This document shows, in pieces, positions 57,583-64,000 of a stretch of DNA of 64,000 bases. A program made the translations under genes and the position numbers. Each line of letters opens with the position of its first letter. Position 1 is the first letter of the stretch. The stretch comes from Streptomyces sp. CB02414 (GTDB lineage: Bacteria; Actinomycetota; Actinomycetes; Streptomycetales; Streptomycetaceae), in assembly GCF_001905385.1 (NCBI RefSeq), contig NZ_LIPF01000009.1, forward strand, positions 1-64,000, read 5' to 3'. The notes under the pieces were generated by a model. The model made no database searches, had not been told where the DNA came from, and saw nothing but the letters and a program-made list of their open reading frames with translations.

Positions 57583-58717
57583 CCATCCGCTGGATCTGGT
57601 TGGTGCCCTCGACGATCTGCAGCACCTTGGCCTCGCGCATGTAGCGCTCGGCCGGGAAGTCGGCGGTGTAGCCGTAGCCGCCGAGGATCTGCACGGCGTC
57701 GGTGGTGACCCGCATCGCCGTGTCGGTGCAGTGCAGCTTGGCCATGGCCGCCTGCTTGGCGAACGGCAGTCCGGCGTCGCGCAGCCGCGCCGCCGTGAGG
57801 TACAGCGCGCGGCCGGCCTCGATCTGGGTCGCCATGTCGGCGAGCATGAAGCGCAGCCCCTGGAAGTCGGCGATCGGCTTGCCGAACTGGCGCCGCTCGG
57901 CCGCGTAGGTCACCGCCTCGTCGAGCGCCGCCTGGGCCACGCCGATCGCGCAGGCGGCGATGCCGAGCCGCCCGGAGTCGAGCGCGGACAGGGCGATCGC
58001 GAAGCCCTGGCCCTCGTCCCCGATGCGCCGGGCGTCGGGGACCCGGACGCCGTCGAGGTGGACCTGCGCGGTGGGCGATCCCTTGAGCCCCATCTTCTTC
58101 TCCGGCACCGCGGCGCTCAGCCCCTCGGCGTCGCCGGGGACCAGGAAGGCGGTGATGCCGCGCGGACCCTCCTCCCCCGTACGCGCCATGACCGTGTAGA
58201 AGTCGGCGATGCCGCCGTGCGTGATCCACGCCTTGGTGCCGGTGATGACCCAGTCGTCGCCCTCCCGCACCGCCTTGGTGCGCAGGGAGGCGGCGTCCGA
58301 GCCGGAGGCGGGCTCGGAGAGGCAGTAGGCGCCCAGCAGCCCGCCGCCGAGCATCGCGGGCAGGTGCTCGGCCTGTTGCTCCTTGGTGCCGAAGGCGGCG
58401 AGCGCGTAGGAGGCGAGGGTGTGCACGCTGACGCCGAGGCCGACGGTGAGGCGGGCCGCGGCGAGCTCTTCGAGGACCTGGAGGTACACCTCGTACGGCT
58501 GCTCGCCGCCGCCGTGCTCGGTGTCGTAGGGCAGGCCCAGCAGGCCGGATTCGGAGAGCAGGGCGAAGACCTCGCGCGGGAAGCGTCCGGCGTCCTCCTC
58601 CTCGGCCGCGCTCGGGGCGATCTCACGGAGCGCGATCTCGCGGACCAGTGAGATCAGGTCCCGTGCCTCGTCCGTGGGCAGTTGCCGGTCCACCGGCTGC
58701 GGGGCGCGGTCGGGCAT
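57545..58717 (-). CDS. acyl-CoA dehydrogenase
   Basis: FAD-dependent alpha,beta-dehydrogenation of acyl-CoA thioesters; 390 residues, normal length. Signatures: AYCLSEPASGSDAASLRT (first family signature), VITGTKAWITHGG, KMGLKGSPTAQV, RRQFGKPIADFQG, QILGGYGYTADFPAERYMRE and QIVEGTNQIQR, whose Glu is the usual catalytic base position in short-chain and medium-chain enzymes. Substrate chain length cannot be read. ATG 58717 follows GGGAGGAGAG, a strong site. The TetR-type regulator on the same strand upstream (58944) may control it. Confidence 0.95.
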   Translation of the reverse strand: MPDRAPQPVDRQLPTDEARDLISLVREIALREIAPSAAEEEDAGRFPREVFALLSESGLLGLPYDTEHGGGEQPYEVYLQVLEELAAARLTVGLGVSVHTLASYALAAFGTKEQQAEHLPAMLGGGLLGAYCLSEPASGSDAASLRTKAVREGDDWVITGTKAWITHGGIADFYTVMARTGEEGPRGITAFLVPGDAEGLSAAVPEKKMGLKGSPTAQVHLDGVRVPDARRIGDEGQGFAIALSALDSGRLGIAACAIGVAQAALDEAVTYAAERRQFGKPIADFQGLRFMLADMATQIEAGRALYLTAARLRDAGLPFAKQAAMAKLHCTDTAMRVTTDAVQILGGYGYTADFPAERYMREAKVLQIVEGTNQIQRMVIARHLAGPEGR

Positions 58718-58943
58718 GGCGACGCTCTCCTCCCTGTCGGGCGCGTCGGCGGAGGGCGTCTTGGGTGGACGCGGTTCCGCCGGCTCTGTTCGGCTGGGCC
58801 GATGCTCGCACTCCCGGGTCGCGGAAGCGGCTGACCAGCGGCTGTGGCCTGTGAGTATGCCCGATCGGAGGCACGGCGTCACCAGTTAACGACCGCTTAC
58901 TTCGAGAAAGGGCCGGTAGGGCTCCGGCGGGCCCCGCCTCCGG

Positions 58944-59600
58944 TCAGTCCCGGCGGGCGGCGGGCGGGGCCGGGTAGGCGGGGTCCAGCTCCTCGATGGC
59001 GCGCAAGGTCCCGCCGAGCGACTTCACCAGCAGGTCGCGCATGGTCTCGCGGGGCAGCCCGGGGCGGCCGATCCAGTCCAGGGTGGCGCCCTCGACGCTG
59101 CACACCCAGGCGAGCAGGCCCATGCGGGCCAGCGGTCCGATGTCCGAGCGGCCGTACGCCCCCTCGGCGATGGTGACGGCGATCGCCTCGCGCACCCCGT
59201 CCCGGATGGCGTGCACCTCGGCGTCGAAGCCGACACCGCCGCTGACGATGGTGCGGTAGGCGGCCTGGTGGTGCTCGGCGTAGCGCAGGTAGCCGTCGAT
59301 GGTCCGGTGGACTCGGTCCGCCTGCGGCAGTTCGGTGCCGCCCGCGGCGGTGGTGACCAGGTCGGCGACGGAGTCCTGGATGATCGCCAGGTAGTAGCCC
59401 CGCTTGGACCGGAAGTAGTAGTAGATCAGCCCCTTGGCGACATGCGCCTGGCGCGCGATGTCGTCCATCGACAGCGCGTCGTACGACGTGTCGGCGAACA
59501 ACTTCCGCCCGATGGCGATGAGTTCGGCGCGGCGTGCGAGCGAACGCTCGGTGCCGCGCGCCTGGGGACGGGCGTCGGCGCGCTGTTGACTGATATTCAA
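58944..59600 (-). CDS. TetR-family transcriptional regulator
   Basis: 218 residues. N-terminal helix-turn-helix: RAELIAIGRKLFADTSYDAL, SMDDIARQAHVAKGLIYYYF, RSKRGYYLAIIQDSV. The C-terminal ligand domain is helical with HRTIDGYLRYAEHHQAAY. It is 226 bases upstream of the acyl-CoA dehydrogenase in the same direction, so a fatty-acyl or related ligand is plausible. The start is TTG at 59600 with AGGG upstream; there is no ATG or GTG before the conserved region except internal ones. Confidence 0.93.
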   Translation of the reverse strand: MNISQQRADARPQARGTERSLARRAELIAIGRKLFADTSYDALSMDDIARQAHVAKGLIYYYFRSKRGYYLAIIQDSVADLVTTAAGGTELPQADRVHRTIDGYLRYAEHHQAAYRTIVSGGVGFDAEVHAIRDGVREAIAVTIAEGAYGRSDIGPLARMGLLAWVCSVEGATLDWIGRPGLPRETMRDLLVKSLGGTLRAIEELDPAYPAPPAARRD

Positions 59601-59682
59601 TTTCGACCCTGGTCTCCTACGGGGGGCGGGACATCCGCAGTATGGCAGGCCGGGTCGTGGGGCAGGTCACATGCGGGTCACG

Positions 59683-59823
59683 TCACAGCAGGCCCAGCTG
59701 GACCACGAGCATCGCGAGCACCACGACAAGGGTCCAGCCCATGACGTGCTCGAGGATCTTCGGGCCGTCTTCCTTGGGGCCGCCGGTACGGACGCGGGTG
59801 GCGGTGGCGGTGTGTGCGGTCAT
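59683..59823 (-). CDS. small single-helix membrane protein
   Basis: 46 residues: a basic N-terminal part with MTAHTATATRVRTGG, then GPKILEHVMGWTLVVV and a hydrophobic helix ending VVQLGLL. It resembles a small protein conserved in many streptomycetes and annotated there as transporter-associated, but I cannot confirm this. Ribosome binding site weak (GAGAAG). It lies downstream of the C39-like gene on the same strand, separated by a 12-bp hairpin. Confidence 0.6.
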   Translation of the reverse strand: MTAHTATATRVRTGGPKEDGPKILEHVMGWTLVVVLAMLVVQLGLL

Positions 59824-59865
59824 GGCTTCTCGCTGCTCTCGGGCTTCGGCTTCGGTGAGGTCCCC

Positions 59866-59899
59866 CCGCTCACGGTGTCCACCTTGCCACCGTGAGCGG
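59866..59899. terminator. hairpin between the C39-like gene and the small membrane protein gene
   Basis: CCGCTCACGGTG (59866-59877) pairs perfectly with CACCGTGAGCGG (59888-59899), 10-base loop. On the minus strand it follows the C39-like stop; on the plus strand CTTTTG follows. Confidence 0.65.
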
Positions 59900-59935
59900 C
59901 TTTTGCGGCCGAGAGCTTGGTCACAGCGGGGCCGG

Positions 59936-61318
59936 TCAGCGCACGCCCACCGCCGCGAGGGCCTTGCGCTGACGCGGGCTGGGGTGCGCCGGGAAGTACA
60001 GGTAGCAGACGCCGCCGGTTCCGGAGACGACCTTGCCACTGGCGTTGTACCGCTTGGTCCGCAGCCAGATGTTCTCCCACTCGCGCCGCTTGTAGACGCG
60101 GCGCACGGCCTCGTTGTCGTCCGAGGCCGGGTCGTTGGCGATCACGTCCCCGTCGGCGGTGAAGCCGACCACGGTCATCAGGTGGCCCGCGGTGCCGTAG
60201 CCGGCCCCGGTCAACTCCTCCTCCAGGAAGGACTGGGACGTGATGGCCGGGATGCCGGCCGCGATCAGCGTCTCCAGGTCGGTGAGGGAGCCGAGGCGGG
60301 TGACCACGCCCTGGAGGTCCTTGAAGGTGGCCGCGTAGGCGGCGTTGAAGGGCCAGTTGCCGCAGCCGGCGTACTGGTAGTCGTACGTGTACCGGGCCGC
60401 GTGGCAGACCTGCGGGTCGGCGTAGGAGGGGTCGACCCAGGCGAGCTGCTCCTCGGTGAGCCGGCCGCCCCAGTACTCGATGATCATCTGCGAGGAGGTG
60501 GGGCTGCACCAGGCCTCGCCGCCGTTGTCGTACTCGGGGTACTGGCCCTTGTGGATCTCCTGGGAGTAGCGCGGGACGCGCAGTTCCCGGGCGAGACCCG
60601 GCGTGGAGGCGGGCACGGTGAAGCGGTCGGGGACGTCGGAGCCCATCGCGCCGAGCCGCCAGACGGTGGGCGTGGCCCTCGTGCCCGGGCGGCGGTACAG
60701 GGTGAGCCGGAGCCGGTACGAGGCCAGGCGCAGGCCGGTGGAGGCGTCGTCGACCGAGAAGGTGTCCGTCCAGACGCTGCTGCGGCCGTCGCCCTGGTCG
60801 TCGACCGAGGTGCGCCGGATGTCCTGGTCGCCGTCGCCCGCCGTCCAGCGGCCCATCACGTACCAGGGCGTGTCCGTGCCGTCGGAGTAGGTCCCCTTCA
60901 GCTCGACCTGGATCCAGGTGCCGGACGGGGTGTGCGCGTTCCAGGAGGCGATGGCCTCGGTCGCGGGCACGGCGAGCCGGTGGACCGGCGAGGTCCAGGT
61001 CGCGTACTCCCAGGCCGCGGTCCTGCCGGTGTGCGGGTCGGTGTGGTCGGCGGTGCCCGCCGGTGTGCCGATCACGACACCGGGCCGGGCACCGGCGACG
61101 GCGCGGGCACCCCGCACGGTCCCGCACCGCCAGTCCCGGAACGTGGTCCAGGCGCGGTAGTCGGCCTGTCGGCCGGGGGTGCGGCCGGCGTCCGCCGGGC
61201 CGCCGCCCTCGCCCGCCGCGGCTTCGGCGGCGGTGGCCGGGATCGCGCCGCCGGCCACCGCGGCGGCGACCGCGGCGGCCAATACGGTTCTGCGGGACGG
61301 CTGTTCGGCTCTGCTCAT
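59936..61318 (-). CDS. Tat-exported C39-like peptidase-family protein
   Basis: 460 residues. A twin-arginine signal is visible (SRRTVLAAAVAAAV then a cleavage region near ATAAEA, about 30). The middle part is a beta-rich domain; the C-terminal part is papain-like of the C39_2 type: GGEAWCSPTSSQMII with the Cys, GTAGHLMTVVGF with the His and VIANDPAS with the Asp. Similar secreted Streptomyces proteins are annotated as C39 family peptidase. The substrate is unknown; wall peptide cleavage is a guess. ATG 61318 is chosen by the signal peptide. Confidence 0.87.
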   Translation of the reverse strand: MSRAEQPSRRTVLAAAVAAAVAGGAIPATAAEAAAGEGGGPADAGRTPGRQADYRAWTTFRDWRCGTVRGARAVAGARPGVVIGTPAGTADHTDPHTGRTAAWEYATWTSPVHRLAVPATEAIASWNAHTPSGTWIQVELKGTYSDGTDTPWYVMGRWTAGDGDQDIRRTSVDDQGDGRSSVWTDTFSVDDASTGLRLASYRLRLTLYRRPGTRATPTVWRLGAMGSDVPDRFTVPASTPGLARELRVPRYSQEIHKGQYPEYDNGGEAWCSPTSSQMIIEYWGGRLTEEQLAWVDPSYADPQVCHAARYTYDYQYAGCGNWPFNAAYAATFKDLQGVVTRLGSLTDLETLIAAGIPAITSQSFLEEELTGAGYGTAGHLMTVVGFTADGDVIANDPASDDNEAVRRVYKRREWENIWLRTKRYNASGKVVSGTGGVCYLYFPAHPSPRQRKALAAVGVR

Positions 61319-61464
61319 GGGTGGAGAACCCCCAGGTGTCCGAGTCGGGCGGGTCCGTTGCACGGTCGTGCGCCAACTATGGCCGCAGGCGTCCGCTCCT
61401 GCCAGCACTTCTGCACGCGCCACGCCATGAACATTGGTGTCTACCAGTGGCGCGGTTAGGGTGC

Positions 61465-62088
61465 GTGCGAACACCGCCCGCCCCTTCGCACCACTCGGGA
61501 CCCGCCATCCACGACCTCGCAGACCGGCTCCGCCGGCTTCCCCCGTCCTGCGGCCCCGTACGTTTGATCGGCGTCGACGGGCACGCCGGTTCCGGGAAGT
61601 CCACGTTCGCCGGGCTGCTGGCCGCGGAGCTGGGAGGCGCGCCGGTGCTGCACCTCGACGACATCGCCAGCCACGACGAGCTCTTCGACTGGACCGGACG
61701 GCTGCTGAGCCAGGTGATCGAGCCCCTGCGGCGGGGCGACACCGCGCACTACGCCCCCTACGACTGGCGGGCCCGGCACTTCTGCGCGCCCCGGCCTCTG
61801 CCGCCGGCCCCGGTGGTGCTGGTCGAGGGTGTGGGCGCGGGGCGCGAGGCGCTGCGCCCGCACCTGGCCCGGCTGTTCTGGATGGAGTTGCCGCGCGAGG
61901 AGGCATGGGGGCGCGGACGGGCGCGCGACGGAGCGGAGCAGCGGGCGTTCTGGGACGGGTGGATCCAGGCGGAGCGCCGGCACTTCGCCACCGACCCGTC
62001 ACGCCCCTTCGCGCATCTTCTGGTGCTGCAGCGCGAGGAGGGGTACGAGGTGCTGCCGGGACCCGCGGGACTCGTCTCCCGACCCTGA
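61465..62088 (+). CDS. P-loop kinase of the uridine kinase-like family
   Basis: 207 residues. GVDGHAGSGKSTFAGLLA is the P-loop at about residues 32-42, LHLDDIASHDELFDW follows, and VLVEGVGAG and RDGAEQRAFWDGWIQAE resemble the base and lid of uridine kinase-like proteins of actinobacteria. The phosphate acceptor is not known. The GTG at 61465 has AGGG upstream; it gives MRTPPAPSHHSG. Divergent from the C39-like gene. Confidence 0.86.
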   Translation: MRTPPAPSHHSGPAIHDLADRLRRLPPSCGPVRLIGVDGHAGSGKSTFAGLLAAELGGAPVLHLDDIASHDELFDWTGRLLSQVIEPLRRGDTAHYAPYDWRARHFCAPRPLPPAPVVLVEGVGAGREALRPHLARLFWMELPREEAWGRGRARDGAEQRAFWDGWIQAERRHFATDPSRPFAHLLVLQREEGYEVLPGPAGLVSRP

Positions 62089-62175
62089 TTCTCACCCAGA
62101 GTGACGAGCCGTCCGCAATGTGCTGAACTCGTGAAGATCGCTGTGCGACACCGGGCCGGAACGCCTCAACTCCGC

Positions 62176-62205
62176 TTGACCCAGGGCCCGTACAGGTCTT
62201 ACGTT
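62176..62205 (+). promoter_or_regulatory. promoter of a candidate small RNA
   Basis: TTGACC (62176-62181) and TACGTT (62200-62205) with an 18-base spacer, one of the best vegetative promoter matches in the window. It is followed only 70 bases later by a terminator hairpin and no open reading frame. Confidence 0.6.
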
Positions 62206-62211
62206 CTGGTT

Positions 62212-62282
62212 GTGCGGCCGTTCGAAGCCGCCCGCAGTCGCGAAGCCCCCGGTTGTTCCCCCGTGACCGGGGGCTTCGTTCT
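62212..62282 (+). ncRNA. candidate ~70-nt small RNA
   Basis: From the promoter start point expected near 62212, the transcript would have a first hairpin (GCGGC/GCCGC around CGTTCGAA) and a second strong one, GAAGCCCCCGGT (62242-62253) with ACCGGGGGCTTC (62266-62277), 12 bp plus a C-G pair, with a C-rich loop TGTTCCCCCGTG, and TTCTG after it. C-rich loops recall the actinobacterial 6C RNA, but only one loop has a C run here, so I do not assign it to that family. Confidence 0.5.
62241..62278 (+). terminator. hairpin with C-rich loop ending the candidate small RNA
   Basis: 13-bp stem and 12-base loop as described for the small RNA. In position it also terminates any transcript of the kinase gene at 61465-62088. 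Confidence 0.7.
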
Positions 62283-62393
62283 GCCCTGAGCGCGTTCTGC
62301 GGCTGCTCCGCGACGCTGTCCGCTCACCCTCGGTGACGTTCTCGTATGCGCCCCGTCCGCTCCCACCTCGTGGAACAGGCCTCCCCGGCGCCC

Positions 62394-62422
62394 TTCGGAG
62401 GGAAGACCGCCGCGGGTACGAT
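62394..62422 (+). promoter_or_regulatory. candidate promoter of the AAA+ ATPase gene
   Basis: TTCGGA (62394-62399), 17-base spacer, TACGAT (62417-62422), about 130 bases before the gene start. The -35 is only a partial match. The region 62283-62557 otherwise shows nothing recognisable. Confidence 0.4.
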
Positions 62423-62557
62423 GCCCTCGGTGCGACCCGGAGCGCAGTTGCCGCGCGCACCTTGCAACTCCGGCCCGCGGCAGAGCCGTTGGCCGAGGCG
62501 GCCGGCGGGCGACGGCCCGGCGGCATACCGACGGGGGCACGGTACGTGGGGGACGGG

Positions 62558-64000
62558 ATGGACTTCGGCACGCAGGGCCCACAGGCCCCGGCCGACCTCG
62601 CCTGGCTGCGCGGCGTGGACGCCTACACCATGGGGGCGTATCCGCAGGCCGAGGAGGAGTTCCGGGCCGCGGTACGTATCGACCCCGCGATGGCCGACGG
62701 CTGGCTGGGACTGCACGCGCTGCGCGTCGACACCGCCAACGCCCTGCTCAGGATGTTCCGGCACCGCGAGCGCTTCGGCGAGCAGCGCGCCCGCCACCGC
62801 CGGACCCTCAACTCCTGGTACTGGCTGGGCTGGTGGGTGCAGCCCGTGCTGGAAAGCCCCCGCGACCTGCTGCTCGCGCATGCCTCCCACTGGCTGGACG
62901 GCCGTCACGTCCCGGAACTGGACCGGGCCCTGGCCGGGCTGCCGCCCGTGGACACCGACGCCCAGGTCCGGTTCCTGCACGCCTGCCGTGCCTACCTGGT
63001 CAAGGACTGGGAGCAGCTCGTCCGGCACACCGACCCGCTGCTCGGTGATGCCCTGCTGGGCATCGAGGCCGGTCTGTTCAGCGGCATGGCCCGGGTGCGG
63101 CTGGAGATGTACGGGCAGGCCGAGCCGCTGCTGTCGGCGGCCCTGATGCGGTGCCGCAGCGAACAGCCGCAGCGCAAGGAGCTGCGGTACTGGCTGGCGC
63201 GGGCGCACGAGGGCACGGGCCGCAGCGCGGCGGCGCTGCCGCTGTACCGGGCCGTGCACCGCGTCGACCCCGCCTTCATGGACACCTCCGCCCGGCTGGC
63301 CGCGATCGCCGAGGGCGACGGCTACGACGACGCGGCCGACCTCGCGGGACTGGCGCAGGCCGGCCTGGGACCGGACTGCCTGGACGGCCCGGACGGGCTC
63401 GACCCCCTCTCCGGAGCCGACGAACGCGACCTCAAACTGTCCGTCCCCGAGCCCGGTCCGCCCGCCCCGCTGCCCTCGCTGTCCGGACCGCCGGTGCGCG
63501 AGAAGACCGACGGGACGGACCCTTCCCTGCCCACCGGTCCCACCGACCCCGCGTTGCTGGAGGAGGCGCTCGCCGAACTGGAGCGCATGGTGGGGCTCGA
63601 ACCGGTGAAGCGGCAGGTCAAGGCGCTGTCCGCCCAGCTGAACATGGCGCGGCTGCGGGCCGGTCAGGGGCTGCCGGTCCAGCCGCCCAAACGTCACTTC
63701 GTCTTCTCCGGCCCCTCGGGCACCGGCAAGACCACCGTCGCCCGCATCCTGGGCCGTGTCTTCTACGCCCTCGGCCTGCTCGGCGGCGACCACCTCGTGG
63801 AGGCGCAGCGGGCCGACCTGGTCGGCGAGTACCTGGGCCAGACCGCCGTGAAGGCCAACGAGCTGATCGACTCCGCGCTCGGCGGCGTCCTCTTCGTGGA
63901 CGAGGCGTACTCCCTGTCCAACTCCGGGTACGGCAAGGGGGACGCGTACGGCGACGAGGCGCTGCAGGTGCTGCTGAAGCGGGCCGAGGACAACCGGGAC
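62558..64000 (+). CDS. EccA/CbxX-like AAA+ ATPase with N-terminal TPR domain (partial, runs off the window)
   Basis: 481 residues are present with no stop before the edge. The N-terminal ~270 residues are TPR-like helical repeats (DAYTMGAYPQAEEEFRAAV, WLARAHEGTGRSAAALPLY), then a Pro-rich linker and an AAA+ domain beginning LERMVGLEPVKRQVKALSAQ. Walker A is FSGPSGTGKTTVA (385-392 for GPSGTGKT), LVGEYLGQTAVKANELI and Walker B GVLFVDEAYSL follow. This is the layout of EccA, the cytosolic ATPase of type VII secretion, and of CbxX/CfxQ ATPases. Other secretion genes would have to lie beyond the window. ATG 62558 has GGGGGA upstream; GTG 62546 is an alternative. Confidence 0.88.
   Translation, partial: MDFGTQGPQAPADLAWLRGVDAYTMGAYPQAEEEFRAAVRIDPAMADGWLGLHALRVDTANALLRMFRHRERFGEQRARHRRTLNSWYWLGWWVQPVLESPRDLLLAHASHWLDGRHVPELDRALAGLPPVDTDAQVRFLHACRAYLVKDWEQLVRHTDPLLGDALLGIEAGLFSGMARVRLEMYGQAEPLLSAALMRCRSEQPQRKELRYWLARAHEGTGRSAAALPLYRAVHRVDPAFMDTSARLAAIAEGDGYDDAADLAGLAQAGLGPDCLDGPDGLDPLSGADERDLKLSVPEPGPPAPLPSLSGPPVREKTDGTDPSLPTGPTDPALLEEALAELERMVGLEPVKRQVKALSAQLNMARLRAGQGLPVQPPKRHFVFSGPSGTGKTTVARILGRVFYALGLLGGDHLVEAQRADLVGEYLGQTAVKANELIDSALGGVLFVDEAYSLSNSGYGKGDAYGDEALQVLLKRAEDNRD

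Noticed and set aside
62212..62282. Assignment of the small RNA to the 6C RNA family
   Set aside because: Only the second hairpin has a C-rich loop; the family needs two C-rich loops, and I could not run the covariance model.
1..64000. CRISPR arrays, insertion sequences, tRNA genes or phage attachment sites
   Set aside because: No regularly spaced repeats, transposase motifs, cloverleaf sequences or flanking duplications were found on reading through both strands.

Overview
The window is high-GC DNA (well above 65 % by eye) with strong GC bias at third codon positions, GTG/TTG starts, GGAGG-type ribosome binding sites and many 4-base stop/start overlaps. Gene content points firmly to Streptomyces: a DasR-type site upstream of crr-ptsI, a conservon (cvnA-D), a mycothiol-dependent formaldehyde dehydrogenase, smeA-sffA, a sigma-R promoter in front of rbpA, and a polyprenol-phosphate mannose synthase. 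All of it reads as chromosomal core or near-core DNA. I see no transposase, integrase, prophage, CRISPR array or tRNA gene.

Layout. 1-500: leader and promoters of an rRNA operon that leaves the window to the left on the minus strand, back to back with the PTS operon crr-ptsI; a DasR-like operator lies between them. 2.7-11.5 kb: a hypothetical gene, acetoacetyl-CoA synthetase, a GH31 glycosidase, a Nudix hydrolase, a secreted VanX-like dipeptidase and an EAL-CBS-GGDEF protein. 12.1-14.5 kb: glpF-glpK. 14.5-19.9 kb: a conservon and a divergent membrane protein. 20-28.5 kb: a coherent glycine-betaine to glycine demethylation locus (Rieske oxygenase, its ferredoxin and reductase, dimethylglycine dehydrogenase, sarcosine oxidase, formaldehyde dehydrogenase, IclR regulator) with two copies of a matching 38-bp inverted repeat. 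28.5-35.8 kb: a three-gene SMC/MukB-like condensin module (kleisin-like, winged-helix-like, giant ATPase) with no recognisable nuclease partner; this is the best candidate for an under-described system. 35.8-38.8 kb: GntR regulator, MFS transporter and YcsI/DUF1445 protein, with a perfect operator inside the transporter promoter. 38.9-42.1 kb: a tightly overlapped GT-GT-SGNH operon. 42.5-44.7 kb: HEAT-repeat and ankyrin proteins. 45-47 kb: sporulation pair smeA-sffA. 47-51.5 kb: MocR regulator divergent from a YczE membrane protein, then GDPD and an MFS protein. 51.6-53.8 kb: rbpA, an FxsA-like protein and ppm1. 54.3-62.1 kb: amidohydrolase, Lrp regulator, two hypotheticals, acyl-CoA dehydrogenase, TetR regulator, a small membrane protein, a Tat-exported C39-like protein and a P-loop kinase. 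62.2 kb: a candidate small RNA. 62.6 kb to the end: an EccA/CbxX-like AAA+ ATPase cut by the window edge.

Functions were assigned by reading motifs in the translated sequence and comparing order and content with remembered Streptomyces loci. No database search was run. Residue numbers refer to the start chosen in each entry.
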